Shown: positions 9,732 to 17,996, counted from the first letter of the stretch. The stretch: DNA of 42,867 nucleotides from an uncultured Lachnospiraceae bacterium (GCA_945787565.1 CALZIE010000006.1:1-42867); one strand, 5' to 3'. The notes: generated by a model not told the origin, from the sequence alone. Numbers and translations are program-made.

Positions 9732-9748
9732 AACGAAAAAGTTTCGTT
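9732..9748. promoter_or_regulatory. Dyad AACGAAA-N3-TTTCGTT
   Basis: A 17-base dyad with 7-base arms, AACGAAAAAGTTTCGTT. It repeats the half-site of the dyad at 9690-9702, with centres 44 bases apart (about four helical turns), so both could be occupied on one face of the DNA by the same regulator. Between them and on both sides the 9498-10047 gap holds no gene. Confidence 0.45.
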
Positions 9749-9925
9749 GTTTCTCCCTCTATATTCTTTGATTTTCCTCATTGCTTTGGCTTTATTATTT
9801 TAAAGCAGAAAGTAAAGAATAATATCAACTGATTTCTGCCCGACTTTTTCTTTCTCCCGTTCTTAGTCTGTCCACTCTGCATATAATAAAATAGTCCAAA
9901 CTCAAATCACTTCCAATTAATTACA

Positions 9926-9954
9926 TTGACTTTTTGTTTATTATACTGTATCAT
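9926..9954 (+). promoter_or_regulatory. Possible promoter of uracil permease
   Basis: TTGACT (9926-9931) and TATCAT (9949-9954) are 17 bases apart. The leader would be about 85 bases. TATACT at 9942-9947 looks better as a -10 box but is only 10 bases from TTGACT. Confidence 0.4.
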
Positions 9955-9993
9955 AAAACGATTTGTCCAAAAGCAAGATAATAGTATTGTATC

Positions 9994-10027
9994 CAATCGA
10001 AGTTTTCTTCGATTGAAATATATTTTT
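9994..10027 (+). terminator. Leader hairpin before uracil permease, possible attenuator
   Basis: CAATCGAAG at 9994-10002 pairs perfectly with CTTCGATTG at 10007-10015 across a TTTT loop; after seven A/T bases a T6 run follows at 10022-10027. It sits between promoter and ribosome binding site, where pyrimidine genes are often controlled by premature termination. No PyrR-binding consensus could be recognised, so regulation is only suggested. Confidence 0.4.
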
Positions 10028-10047
10028 TCACACAATGGAGGTTAATC

Positions 10048-11376
10048 ATGAGTAAAGAAAAGATCGCAATGGGCGAAGAAGGTATCTTTGATGCCACATC
10101 GCTCGGTATCCCAAAACTAATTCTGTTAGGGCTTCAGCATACATTTGCAATGTTTGGCGCTACCGTATTAGTACCGCTTCTAACCGGGCTTAGTGTCTCA
10201 ACCACCCTCTTTATGGCTGGTATCGGAACGCTTCTGTTCCATATTATTACCAAAAGTAAGGTTCCTGCATTCCTTGGTTCCTCTTTTGCCTTCCTTGGCG
10301 GTTATGCAGCAGTTGCCCCTCTTCTTGGCGAAGAAGGCAATATTCCAAATGTGGAAATGCTTCCATATGCCTGTGGTGGTGTATTTGTAGCCGGACTTGT
10401 TTACGTTCTTCTTTCTGCACTGATCAAATTATTTGGTGCGAAGAGAGTTATGCGTTTCTTCCCGCCGGTTGTAACTGGTCCAATTATCATTTCCATTGGT
10501 CTGATCTTAGCGCCTTCCGCAATCACAAACTGTACCCAGAACTGGACATTAGCTCTGATTGCACTTGCCGTTATTATTATCTGTAACATATGGGGAAAGG
10601 GCATGGTAAAGATCGTTCCTATCATGCTTGGCATCATCGTTTCTTATATTGTTGCCATCTTTATGCATGAAATTGACTTTACAACAGTAGCAGAAGCAAA
10701 ATGGTTCGCTCTTCCTCTTGCAAAAAGCTCTTTTGCAAAATTTGATTTCTCTGCTATTATTACAATCGTCCCAATCGCGCTTGCCACTATGATGGAACAT
10801 ATCGGTGACATCTCTGCTATTGGTGCTACTACAGGAAAAAATTATATTGCAAATCCAGGACTTCATCGTACGTTAATCGGTGACGGTATCGCTACCAGCA
10901 TCTCTTCTCTATTCGGTGGTCCTGCCAATACTACTTATGGTGAAAACACAGGTGTTCTTGCTTTGACAAAAGTGTACGATCCAAAGGTAATGCAGATTGC
11001 TGCCTGCTTCGCAATCCTGCTTTCCTTCTCTCCAAAGGTAGCTGCTATCATCAGCACAATTCCAGGTGCGATCATCGGCGGTGTTTCCTTAATTTTATAC
11101 GGAATGATTTCTTCCATCGGTATCCGTAACGTAGTAGAAAATCGTATCGACTACACAAAGAGCCGTAACTTAATCATCTCCGCTGTCATCTTAGTATCTG
11201 CACTTGGATTTAATGGCATCGGTGGCATCACATTCCATGCATTCGGTACCGATATTACTCTTTCCGGACTTGCAATCGCAGCTTTATCAGGTATCCTATT
11301 AAATGCCATCCTGCCAGGCAACGATTACAAATTCGATATTGACGAACCAAAAGATGAACTTACATTTAAAGTATAA
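10048..11376 (+). CDS. uraA: Uracil permease (NCS2 family, UraA-like)
   Basis: Uracil:proton symporter in the cytoplasmic membrane, feeding pyrimidine salvage. The 442-residue protein has about 14 hydrophobic segments starting near residue 20. Family landmarks are GLQHTFAMFGATVLVP at 27-42, MMEHIGDISAIG, and GGPANTTYGENTGVLALTKVYDP, whose TTYGEN form is the uracil rather than the xanthine/uric acid version of the NCS2 signature. The ATG follows an ATGGAGG ribosome binding site. It is alone on the plus strand, divergent from cellobiose phosphorylase, with a hairpin and T-run in the leader. The C terminus is short and charged. Specificity for uracil is well supported by motif, not by context. 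Confidence 0.92.
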   Translation: MSKEKIAMGEEGIFDATSLGIPKLILLGLQHTFAMFGATVLVPLLTGLSVSTTLFMAGIGTLLFHIITKSKVPAFLGSSFAFLGGYAAVAPLLGEEGNIPNVEMLPYACGGVFVAGLVYVLLSALIKLFGAKRVMRFFPPVVTGPIIISIGLILAPSAITNCTQNWTLALIALAVIIICNIWGKGMVKIVPIMLGIIVSYIVAIFMHEIDFTTVAEAKWFALPLAKSSFAKFDFSAIITIVPIALATMMEHIGDISAIGATTGKNYIANPGLHRTLIGDGIATSISSLFGGPANTTYGENTGVLALTKVYDPKVMQIAACFAILLSFSPKVAAIISTIPGAIIGGVSLILYGMISSIGIRNVVENRIDYTKSRNLIISAVILVSALGFNGIGGITFHAFGTDITLSGLAIAALSGILLNAILPGNDYKFDIDEPKDELTFKV

Positions 11377-11444
11377 TTAGTTTTTTAAGAGAGTGGCGAC
11401 AGGGGGCTGCTTTTGTAGAACAACAGATTGCACTTTAAATTAAC

Positions 11445-11654
11445 GCTTCCGGCTACGATACCATGACCATCAGCGGACGTTTTAAAGCAGATGAGTATTA
11501 GGAACTCTCCCTTCCCGATGTAAGTTCTTCTGTTACTTACAGTATGTCGGAATACTTAAACCTTTATGAAAATGAGATTGACTTAGATGCTTTCTTAATC
11601 GAACTTTATAAGAAATTAGGCATCCGTCTGTCTAATACTTCCTATGGTTTTTAA
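11445..11654 (+). pseudogene. Decayed C-terminal gene fragment downstream of uraA
   Basis: Read in one frame this stretch gives about 70 codons that look like real protein (ASGYDTMTISGRFKADEY, then ELSLPDVSSSVTYSMSEY, ending NTSYGF-stop), interrupted by one TAG at 11499-11501 and with a TAA just upstream near 11436. No start codon with a ribosome binding site precedes it. It appears to be the 3' end of a former gene whose 5' part was deleted; the break is near 11385-11440. I do not recognise the family. The rest of the 11377-11741 gap shows nothing else definite. Confidence 0.5.
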
Positions 11655-11741
11655 TATTTGGTTATTTTTCACAGTTTGGACAGACCATCATTTTTTGATT
11701 CTATCCGATTCGTAAAAAGTTAATTTTTTCTAAAATTATGT

Positions 11742-11769
11742 TTGACTTTAAAATCCGATGCGGTATAAT
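11742..11769 (+). promoter_or_regulatory. Promoter of the PII gene
   Basis: TTGACT (11742-11747) and a perfect TATAAT (11764-11769) are 16 bases apart. Transcription would start near 11776, only about a dozen bases before a strong terminator hairpin, so the promoter reads directly into an attenuator. Confidence 0.65.
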
Positions 11770-11787
11770 AAACACATAAAAAGCGAC

Positions 11788-11821
11788 GGCGTTTCTTAGA
11801 TTCCTAAGAGACGCCTTTTTT
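11788..11821 (+). terminator. Leader terminator before the PII gene (probable attenuator)
   Basis: GGCGTTTCTTAG (11788-11799) pairs with CTAAGAGACGCC (11804-11815; one G-U pair) across a 4-base loop and runs into TTTTTTATTTT. It lies between the PII promoter and gene, about 110 bases before the ATG. Since no gene precedes it on this transcript, it must act on the PII message, as in antitermination systems (for example ANTAR or glutamine-responsive leaders). Which factor acts here is not visible. Confidence 0.7.
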
Positions 11822-11925
11822 ATTTTATAGCACCGATGTATAAAATAAAATCTATCTCCTTACCATCCGGATTTTTAGGGGGAGGCAGATACAAGCAATT
11901 ACTAAATATAGAGGAGGTAGTTCAT

Positions 11926-12264
11926 ATGAAAAAGCTCGAAATCATCATCCGTCCAGAGAAGCTCGAAGACTTAAAATCGATCTTAGAATGCTGTAAGGCA
12001 AATGGTATCATGATCACCAATATCATGGGGTACGGCAACCAAAAAGGCTTTAAAGAAGTATACCGAGGTTCTGAATATAATGTAAACCTGCTTCCAAAGA
12101 TCAAAGTAGAAACCGTAGTGGCTAATGAGATTTCAGAAGTAATTGTCGACAAGGTCGTAAAAGAGATTAATTCCGGTTCTTATGGCGATGGAAAAATCTT
12201 TATCTACGATGTAGAGGATGCCATTCGTATTCGTACCGGCGAACGTGGTTCCGATGCTTTGTAG
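11926..12264 (+). CDS. PII nitrogen regulatory protein (GlnB/GlnK family)
   Basis: Trimeric signal protein that binds ATP/ADP and 2-oxoglutarate and controls ammonium uptake by plugging AmtB. At 112 residues it has the standard PII length. The T-loop carries RGSEYNVNLLPK (48-59) with Tyr51, the uridylylation residue in enteric bacteria; the B-loop is GSYGDGKIFIYDVEDAIRIRTGERG (85-108). A GAGGAGG ribosome binding site eight bases before the ATG at 11926 fixes the start; an in-frame ATG 30 codons upstream has none and would add a non-family extension. The ammonium transporter gene follows, so GlnK is the likely role. A strong hairpin in the leader suggests attenuation control. Confidence 0.93.
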   Translation: MKKLEIIIRPEKLEDLKSILECCKANGIMITNIMGYGNQKGFKEVYRGSEYNVNLLPKIKVETVVANEISEVIVDKVVKEINSGSYGDGKIFIYDVEDAIRIRTGERGSDAL

Positions 12265-12390
12265 ACATAGGTACGTAAGACTATATTATAATACGTAGCT
12301 AAGATTGAATTATCATATGTAAATACGACTAAATTATCATGTGTAAATGCGACTAAATTATCGTATGTAAATAAGACTGGATTATCAATG
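12260..12390. repeat. 24-bp tandem repeat array between the PII and AmtB genes
   Basis: Three well-kept units of 24 bases start at 12308, 12332 and 12356 (first unit begins AATTATCATATGTAAATA), preceded by two decayed units (12284-12307 about 16 of 24 identical, 12260-12283 about 15 of 24) and followed by a partial one. The array begins at the PII stop codon and ends at the next terminator. On the minus strand one frame stays open through the array and spells an octapeptide repeat like VVFTYDNL, but no start signal was seen. Function is unknown; the decay gradient shows expansion from the AmtB side. Confidence 0.75.
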
Positions 12391-12424
12391 GAGATAACAG
12401 CCTAAGCTAGTTATCTCTTTTTTT
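12391..12424 (+). terminator. Terminator between the PII and AmtB genes
   Basis: GAGATAAC (12391-12398) pairs with GTTATCTC (12410-12417) and is followed by seven T bases. It sits 25 bases before the AmtB start, so it would lower or switch amtB expression relative to the PII gene. It ends the 24-bp repeat array. Confidence 0.7.
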
Positions 12425-12448
12425 ATTATTAAAATAGGAGGACACAAT

Positions 12449-13729
12449 ATGCTATCATTTCTAACAACAACTGAGGACATCGCGGCTTCGTTAGCAGATG
12501 CAGAGATGTACCGAAATATTATCTGGACTATGTTTGGAGCCGCTCTTGTATATTTTATGCAGGCTGGATTCGCAATGGTGGAAGCAGGTTTTACCCGCGC
12601 CAAAAACTCTTGTAACATTGTAATGAAGAACTTAATGGACTTTGTCCTTGGTTCTATTTTCTTTTTCCTTTTTGGTTATGGCATCATGTTTGGAACAGAC
12701 TTAGGTGGCATCATAGGAACAAGTGAATTTTTCGGATGCTTTGAAGAATCCTATGCAGGACTTCCTGCCGGAGTATTTTTAATCTTTCAGACTGTTTTCT
12801 GTGCAACAAGCGCAACAATCGTATCTGGTGCCATGGCGGAACGTACCAAATTCCTTGCTTACTTAATCTACAGTGCATGTATCAGTATCTTTATCTATCC
12901 AGTAACCGGTCACTGGGCTTGGGGCGGATTAGTTGGAAATGATGGCTGGCTTGGAAGTCTTGGTTTCCATGACTTCGCTGGTTCTACTGTTGTTCATATG
13001 GTTGGTGGCACCTGTGCCTTTATTGGTGCTAAAATCTTAGGACCTCGTATTGGCAAATACAATGCAGATGGCACTTCAAACGCAATTCCTGGTCATAACA
13101 TTCCAATTGGTGCACTCGGCGTATTTATCCTCTGGTTTGGCTGGTTCGGATTTAACTGTGGATCTACTACTGCTGCTACTTCGAATATCGGCGATATCGC
13201 AATGACAACTAACTTAGCAGCTGCCGCTGCTACATTAGTTACCTTAATCGTAACATGGGTTCGCTACGGCAAGCCTGATGTATCAATGACCTTAAATGGT
13301 TCTTTAGCCGGACTCGTTGCCATCACCGCAGGATGTGATGCAGTTTCTAACTGGGGTGCTCTTGCAATCGGTGCCATCGCAGGTGTAGTAGTTGTATTTG
13401 CAATTGAAATCATTGATAAGAAAATAAAAGTAGATGACCCGGTTGGTGCGGTCAGCGTACACGGTATCTGCGGTTTTCTTGGTACGATCTTAACTGGCTT
13501 CTTTGCCATCGATGGCGGCTTACTCTATGGCGGCGGCTTTAGATTCCTTGGCGTACAGCTTCTTGGTGTAATTTCTGTATTAGCCTATGTTATCGTTGTA
13601 GCAACCATTATGTTTGTTATCATCAATAAGACAGTTGGCCTTCGTGTCAGTGAAAAAGAAGAAATCGAAGGTCTTGATATTCATGAACACGGCTCCACTG
13701 CATATCCTGACTTCTCCATCAAACTTTAA
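12449..13729 (+). CDS. amtB: Ammonium transporter AmtB
   Basis: Trimeric ammonia channel in the cytoplasmic membrane. The 426-residue protein has about 11 hydrophobic segments. Conserved features include QAGFAMVEAGFTRAKN (38-53), the family signature around DFAGSTVVHMVGG (175-187) and the twin pore histidines His183 and His338 (AVSVHGICGF). Phe/Trp-rich entry residues are present (GHWAWGG at 154). An AGGAGG ribosome binding site precedes the ATG. No cleavable signal is obvious, as the N terminus starts with a short polar segment before the first helix. It is paired with the PII gene upstream, whose product is expected to block the channel when nitrogen is plentiful. Confidence 0.95.
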   Translation: MLSFLTTTEDIAASLADAEMYRNIIWTMFGAALVYFMQAGFAMVEAGFTRAKNSCNIVMKNLMDFVLGSIFFFLFGYGIMFGTDLGGIIGTSEFFGCFEESYAGLPAGVFLIFQTVFCATSATIVSGAMAERTKFLAYLIYSACISIFIYPVTGHWAWGGLVGNDGWLGSLGFHDFAGSTVVHMVGGTCAFIGAKILGPRIGKYNADGTSNAIPGHNIPIGALGVFILWFGWFGFNCGSTTAATSNIGDIAMTTNLAAAAATLVTLIVTWVRYGKPDVSMTLNGSLAGLVAITAGCDAVSNWGALAIGAIAGVVVVFAIEIIDKKIKVDDPVGAVSVHGICGFLGTILTGFFAIDGGLLYGGGFRFLGVQLLGVISVLAYVIVVATIMFVIINKTVGLRVSEKEEIEGLDIHEHGSTAYPDFSIKL

Positions 13730-13744
13730 TTTGCTCTCCTTAAC

Positions 13745-13777
13745 CATACTGCCTTGTACCCTATGCAAGGCAGTATG
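13745..13777 (+). terminator. Hairpin just after amtB
   Basis: A perfect 12-bp stem (13745-13756 with 13766-13777, arm CATACTGCCTTG) with a 9-base loop, without a T-run. It probably protects the 3' end of the amtB message; the true terminator is the next hairpin at 13803-13857. Confidence 0.5.
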
Positions 13778-13802
13778 ATATCCTATAATCACTATATAAA
13801 AG

Positions 13803-13857
13803 AAAATGACATCGTCCTAGTAAGGAAAAGCCTTACGTTCCAGATGGTGTCATTTTT
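13803..13857 (+). terminator. Terminator of amtB
   Basis: AAAATGACATCGTC pairs with the segment ending GGTGTCATTTT, with an inner stem TAAGG/CCTTA, and the structure ends in a T-run at 13853-13857. A strong intrinsic terminator, possibly bidirectional because an A-run faces the other way. Confidence 0.7.
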
Positions 13858-13997
13858 CTGTTCAAGAGATTTCTATTATTACCCCTGATATCATATCGAA
13901 TTTAGCAATTTTTTATAATTAATTTCTTTTATTTGTCCCTATCGTGTGCTAAGATATTCATAATAAAAGCTACTCAGAAAGAAGGTAACAGAATACT

Positions 13998-14717
13998 ATG
14001 GCAAAAGAAACCGTATTAGACGATGGTGCGGATATCTACCAAAGACGCATCCAAAAGTCGGAAAAACAAAAATTTAGTGAACTACATGGCCGTGACAAGT
14101 GGCAGTATTTTAAAGACTACTATTTCACCAAGTTAGTTGTCATTATTATCGCTATCGCATTCATTGGTTACTTTTTTTACACTATTCTCGCTCCAAAGCC
14201 TGAGACCGTATTGCATGTAGCCGTTGCGAATTTTGCATTTCCAGAAAGTCAGGTCACAAAAGTGCAGGATGAATTCGGAGAATACCTTAATATCGACACA
14301 GAAAATGAAGAAATCTATTTCGATACAAGCTATACCTTAAGCGAATCCGATTACACATCCGCAGAACGTATTGCAACTTACATCTATGCCGGTGAGCTTG
14401 ATGTATTTATTGCACCAGAATCTCAGTTTAGAAACTATGCGGTATCTGGTATGTTTAGCCCGCTATCCGATCAGCTTCCAACAGATTTATATAGTTTTCT
14501 TTCCGATTCCTTCTTCTCTTCTGCTCTTCGTGTAGAAGATGAAGAAACCGCAGATAATGCTACCGGACCAGTATCCGTATATGGCATCTATCTGGATGAG
14601 ATTCCTCTTTTCAGTCAGTATGGCACATTTGAAGACCGCCCAGTGCTTGGTATTGTAGCAAGCAGTACTCATAATGAAAATGCAGTGGAATTTATTAGAT
14701 ATCTATTTGAACAATAA
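13998..14717 (+). CDS. Membrane-anchored extracytoplasmic protein of unknown function
   Basis: I do not recognise this 239-residue protein. It has a charged cytoplasmic N terminus (1-43, with GRDKWQYFKDYY), one membrane helix (about 45-64) and a 175-residue outer domain. The outer domain has a pattern seen in substrate-binding-like proteins: an N-terminal strand (VLHVAVANF), a middle helix-strand (ATYIYAGELDVFIAPESQF) and a late VYGIYLDE segment, but this is only suggestive. The start has an AGAAAGAAGG ribosome binding site. It is transcribed alone between the amtB terminator and a shared terminator facing asd, so context gives no role. An anchored sensor or transporter accessory is possible. 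Confidence 0.75.
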   Translation: MAKETVLDDGADIYQRRIQKSEKQKFSELHGRDKWQYFKDYYFTKLVVIIIAIAFIGYFFYTILAPKPETVLHVAVANFAFPESQVTKVQDEFGEYLNIDTENEEIYFDTSYTLSESDYTSAERIATYIYAGELDVFIAPESQFRNYAVSGMFSPLSDQLPTDLYSFLSDSFFSSALRVEDEETADNATGPVSVYGIYLDEIPLFSQYGTFEDRPVLGIVASSTHNENAVEFIRYLFEQ

Positions 14718-14736
14718 TATGAAATGATTGCATTAT

Positions 14737-14802
14737 AAAAAAGAAGATGATACCGTAACTAATGTGGTTTTTCCCATCAGTTACGGTATCATCTTCTTTT
14801 TA
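14737..14802. terminator. Bidirectional terminator between the orphan membrane gene and asd
   Basis: A stem of about 24 bp (14737-14760 with 14779-14802; arm AAGAAGATGATACCGTAACT in its inner part) with A-runs on one side and T-runs on the other. It ends both converging transcripts. Confidence 0.85.
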
Positions 14803-14827
14803 TTTTATTATGTTTCTTTTTATTTCT

Positions 14828-15916
14828 TTATGCTTCCTTCGCTGTAATATAGCCAAGTGCTTTTAATAACTCTGCATTTAACACTGCACCGCCTGCTGCT
14901 CCACGGACTGTATTATGGGAAAGACCAACAAATTTATAATCATAAACGTTATCTTCTCTTAATCTTCCCACACAGATTCCCATTCCATTTTCATAATCAC
15001 GGTCTAGGTTAGTCTGTGGCCTGTTATCTTCTTCAAAATATTTGATGAACTGCTTTGGTGCGCTTGGAAGGTTCATCTCTTGAGGAAGTCCTTTAAATTC
15101 TGCCCATGCTTTGATCATCTCATCTTTGGTTGGCTTCTTTTCAAAGCTTACAAATACAGCTGCCGTATGTCCATCACTGACTGGAACACGAATACACTGT
15201 GTTGTGATAAGAGGTGCCGTTGCTTTTACAATCTTTCCGTCTTCTACTTTGCCCCAGATCTTAAGTGGTTCCTGTTCGCTCTTTTCCTCTTCTCCCCCGA
15301 TATAAGGAATCACGTTATCAATCATCTCCGGCCAATCCTTAAATGTCTTTCCTGCTCCTGAGATTGCCTGATATGTGGTTGCTACTACTACCTTTGGTCC
15401 AAATTCACGTAATGCGTGAAGTACTGGAGTATAGCTCTGGATGGAACAATTTGGTTTCACTACAATAAATCCTCTCTTTGTTCCAAGACGCTTTTTCTGA
15501 CTTGCAATTACTTCAAAATGTTCTGCATTTAATTCCGGAATTACCATTGGAACATCTTCTGTCCAGCGATGTGCACTATTATTGGATACTACAGGAGTTT
15601 CTGCCTTGGCATATGCTTCTTCTATCGCTCTGATCTCATCCTTTGACATATCCACTGCGCTAAATACAAAATCAACGCTTGTTGCAACTGCTTCGACTTC
15701 ACTTACATTCTTTACAACCAGTTTCTTTACAGCTTCTGGCATTGGCGTTTTCATCTTCCAGCGATCCCCAACCGCTTCTTCATATGTTTTCCCTGCACTT
15801 CTTTCACTTGCTGCTACTGTAACGACTTCGAACCATGGATGATTCTCGAGAAGTGAGATAAATCTCTGGCCTACCATGCCAGTTGCGCCTAAAATGCCTA
15901 CTCTTAACTTGTTCAT
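14828..15916 (-). CDS. asd: Aspartate-semialdehyde dehydrogenase (archaeal/fungal-like class)
   Basis: NADPH-dependent reduction of aspartyl phosphate to aspartate semialdehyde, the branch point to lysine, diaminopimelate, threonine and methionine. The 362-residue protein has a Rossmann fold with GATGMVGQRF at 10-19, and the catalytic Cys157 in KPNCSIQSY. The active-site histidine is likely in CIRVPVSDGHTAAVFV. Its C terminus GLSHNTVRGAAGGAVLNAELL and its length resemble the archaeal/fungal class rather than the shorter enterobacterial type; this class is widespread in Clostridia. An AGGAGG ribosome binding site precedes the ATG. It is monocistronic as far as visible. Confidence 0.94.
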   Translation of the reverse strand: MNKLRVGILGATGMVGQRFISLLENHPWFEVVTVAASERSAGKTYEEAVGDRWKMKTPMPEAVKKLVVKNVSEVEAVATSVDFVFSAVDMSKDEIRAIEEAYAKAETPVVSNNSAHRWTEDVPMVIPELNAEHFEVIASQKKRLGTKRGFIVVKPNCSIQSYTPVLHALREFGPKVVVATTYQAISGAGKTFKDWPEMIDNVIPYIGGEEEKSEQEPLKIWGKVEDGKIVKATAPLITTQCIRVPVSDGHTAAVFVSFEKKPTKDEMIKAWAEFKGLPQEMNLPSAPKQFIKYFEEDNRPQTNLDRDYENGMGICVGRLREDNVYDYKFVGLSHNTVRGAAGGAVLNAELLKALGYITAKEA

Positions 15917-16130
15917 GTTTCTCCTCCTAGTATCCCTTTTTTATTTACACATTTTATTCCCATTTTCAAAATGTGTGTTTGTCTACAGCGAACATTTGTC
16001 TGTTTGCTATGTATACTAATATGTTTCCCCCGAAAAATCAATACTTTTCTCATTTTTTTCCAGTAGTTTGTTAGTAATGACAAAGCTTATTGCTTCCCCA
16101 TTACTAACATTGGTTACTATTACCACATTT

Positions 16131-17129
16131 TTACTCTGCCCCTACCATCTCTGTCTTTCCAGCGAGATACTCTTCATACTCTCCTAGCAGCGCCACTAAG
16201 CTGTCATATGTTTCAATCTCATTAACACGGCTTCTTAATTTTGCAGACTTCGGATACCCCGTTGTATACCAAGCTACATGCTTACGCATCTCATGCATAC
16301 CTGTGAATTCTCCTTTATGCTCGATCTGTAGCTTTGCATGGCGTAGAATCATTGCAATCACCTCATCGACAGTCGGCTTTTCAATCAGCCTTCCAGTCTC
16401 TAAGTATTCCTTCACCTGTCCAAAAAACCATGGATTTCCTCTTACGCCTCTCGCCATCATAATGGCATCACATCCGGTTTCTTCTAGCATTCGTTTTGCA
16501 TCCTGTGGTGTGAAGATATCACCATTTCCGATAACCGGAATGGAAACAGCTTCTTTTACCTTGCGAATAATATCCCACTCGGCCTTTCCACTATAATATT
16601 GCTCCCTGCTTCTTCCGTGGATGGCAACTGCTGCACCGCCGCTTTGTTCAATCACTTTTGCGACTTCTACCGCATTGATCGTATCCTCAGTGAAACCTTT
16701 TCTGATCTTAACAGTAACAGGCTTATCAATCGCCTTGCTGATTGCAGATACGATTTCGCCAATTCTCTTTGGATTCTTAAGAAGGGCGGATCCCTCCCCA
16801 TTATTTACAACCTTAGGCACCGGACATCCCATATTGATATCCAGAATATCAAAATTACGATGCTCGATGCGTTTTGCCATCTCGCTCATAATAACCGGAT
16901 CTTCTCCAAATAACTGAAGCGCCACCGGACGTTCTTCCTCTTCTACTACAAGAAGGCTTTCTGTATTCTTATTCTGATACATGATTCCCTTCGCACTGAC
17001 CATCTCTGTATAAATAAGATCTGCTCCGCATTCCTTGCATAGAATACGGAATGGCAGGTCAGTAACCCCTGCCATCGGTCCAAGTGCCAATCTTCCCGGT
17101 ATCTGAACATTTCCTATCGTAAAGCTCAT
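16131..17129 (-). CDS. dusB: tRNA-dihydrouridine synthase (DusB-like)
   Basis: FMN enzyme that reduces specific uridines in tRNA to dihydrouridine. In 332 residues it has the TIM-barrel landmarks LALGPMAGVTDLPFRIL (14-30), DINMGCPVPKVVNNGEGSALL with catalytic Cys102, the phosphate-binding AIHGRSREQYYSG, PVIGNGDIFTPQDA and MMARGVRGNPWFF. The C-terminal helical domain (about 255-332) is complete. The start has a GAAAGAGG ribosome binding site. coaX lies 67 bases upstream on the same strand, so coaX-dus may be co-transcribed, as in other Firmicutes. Assignment to DusB rather than another Dus is by overall resemblance; the target position is not provable here. Confidence 0.93.
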   Translation of the reverse strand: MSFTIGNVQIPGRLALGPMAGVTDLPFRILCKECGADLIYTEMVSAKGIMYQNKNTESLLVVEEEERPVALQLFGEDPVIMSEMAKRIEHRNFDILDINMGCPVPKVVNNGEGSALLKNPKRIGEIVSAISKAIDKPVTVKIRKGFTEDTINAVEVAKVIEQSGGAAVAIHGRSREQYYSGKAEWDIIRKVKEAVSIPVIGNGDIFTPQDAKRMLEETGCDAIMMARGVRGNPWFFGQVKEYLETGRLIEKPTVDEVIAMILRHAKLQIEHKGEFTGMHEMRKHVAWYTTGYPKSAKLRSRVNEIETYDSLVALLGEYEEYLAGKTEMVGAE

Positions 17130-17196
17130 ACTTACCTCTTTCTATTCCTAAACCTTGCAACAACTTTTATCCTATCCCCAATTGATGCATATTCTC

Positions 17197-17970
17197 TTAT
17201 TTTCCTTTACACTTTAAGTAAATCAGACGAAGTCCTTTCAGTGTCAGATACGGATCATATTCTTTGATCATCGGTGTCGCATCCGATATTACTTTTCCAA
17301 GTCCTCCGGTAGCAACCACGATCAGGTCATCAAAACCACTTTCCTCTTTCACTTTCTTAATGATATATTCCGTCTGTCCGATGCAGCCATATAAAAGTCC
17401 AACCTGCATGCTAGATACCGTATCTTTTGCCAGTACGGAATCCGGCATCTTGATTTCAATCTCCGGCAATCTTGCTGTATCGTTCCATAATGCATTCGCT
17501 GCCATACGAATTCCAGGACTTGTGATACCAGCAACAAAAGCACCGTCTTTTGTAATCAAATCATACGTTGTTGCTGTCCCAAAGTCAATAACAAGAACCG
17601 GACCACCATAAATTTCATATGCGCCTACTGCATCTACCACACGGTCAGGTCCAATCTCTTTTGGATTCGCCACCGCTAAACGGATTCCCGTCTTTGTTCC
17701 GGTTCCAATTACAATCGGTGTACGGTTTAAATATTTGATAATGCCACTTGTTAAAGAATGCATAATTCCTGGTACAACACTTGCGATAATGACATCTGCA
17801 ATTTCCGTCTTGTCCGTTCCTCTTGATTTTAACAGATCACAGATTAAAAGTCCGTACTCATCCGATGTACGGATTGTTTTTGTCATCAGCCTAAAGTTTG
17901 CTACGATTTCATCCTTTTCAAAAAGTCCCAGTGTAATATTGGTATTGCCTACGTCAATTACTAATAACAT
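17197..17970 (-). CDS. coaX: Type III pantothenate kinase
   Basis: First step of coenzyme A synthesis, phosphorylating pantothenate with ATP; the type III enzyme is not inhibited by CoA. The 257-residue protein has the ASKHA-fold PHOSPHATE-1 motif [17 protein letters not shown] at 1-17, the pantothenate segment [31 protein letters not shown] around 108-138, and [11 protein letters not shown] near the C terminus. Length and start (GGAAGGAG ribosome binding site) are standard. It sits 26 bases after the small gene at 17997-18347 and upstream of dus, which suggests a short operon. Confidence 0.95.
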   Translation of the reverse strand: MLLVIDVGNTNITLGLFEKDEIVANFRLMTKTIRTSDEYGLLICDLLKSRGTDKTEIADVIIASVVPGIMHSLTSGIIKYLNRTPIVIGTGTKTGIRLAVANPKEIGPDRVVDAVGAYEIYGGPVLVIDFGTATTYDLITKDGAFVAGITSPGIRMAANALWNDTARLPEIEIKMPDSVLAKDTVSSMQVGLLYGCIGQTEYIIKKVKEESGFDDLIVVATGGLGKVISDATPMIKEYDPYLTLKGLRLIYLKCKGK

Positions 17971-17996
17971 CCTTGGTTCTCCTTCCTGTCATCTCT

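Noticed and set aside
9955..10047. A purine riboswitch or PyrR attenuator before uraA.
   Set aside because: The leader is too short for a purine riboswitch, and no PyrR-binding loop consensus was found. Only the simple hairpin is kept.
11385..11400. A short match (GAGTGGCGA) to the structured element at 6747-6768.
   Set aside because: Only about ten bases are shared and no further alignment follows, so it cannot be called a second copy.
12308..12379. Possible CRISPR array.
   Set aside because: The repeats are contiguous with no spacers and are variable; no cas genes are nearby. The same holds for 22400-22471 and 42715-42845.
16070..16108. Inverted repeat GTTAGTAATG/CATTACTAAC between dus and asd.
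   Set aside because: A 10-bp stem with a loop of 19 bases and no T-run on the minus strand; too weak to call as the dus terminator, although it may help.
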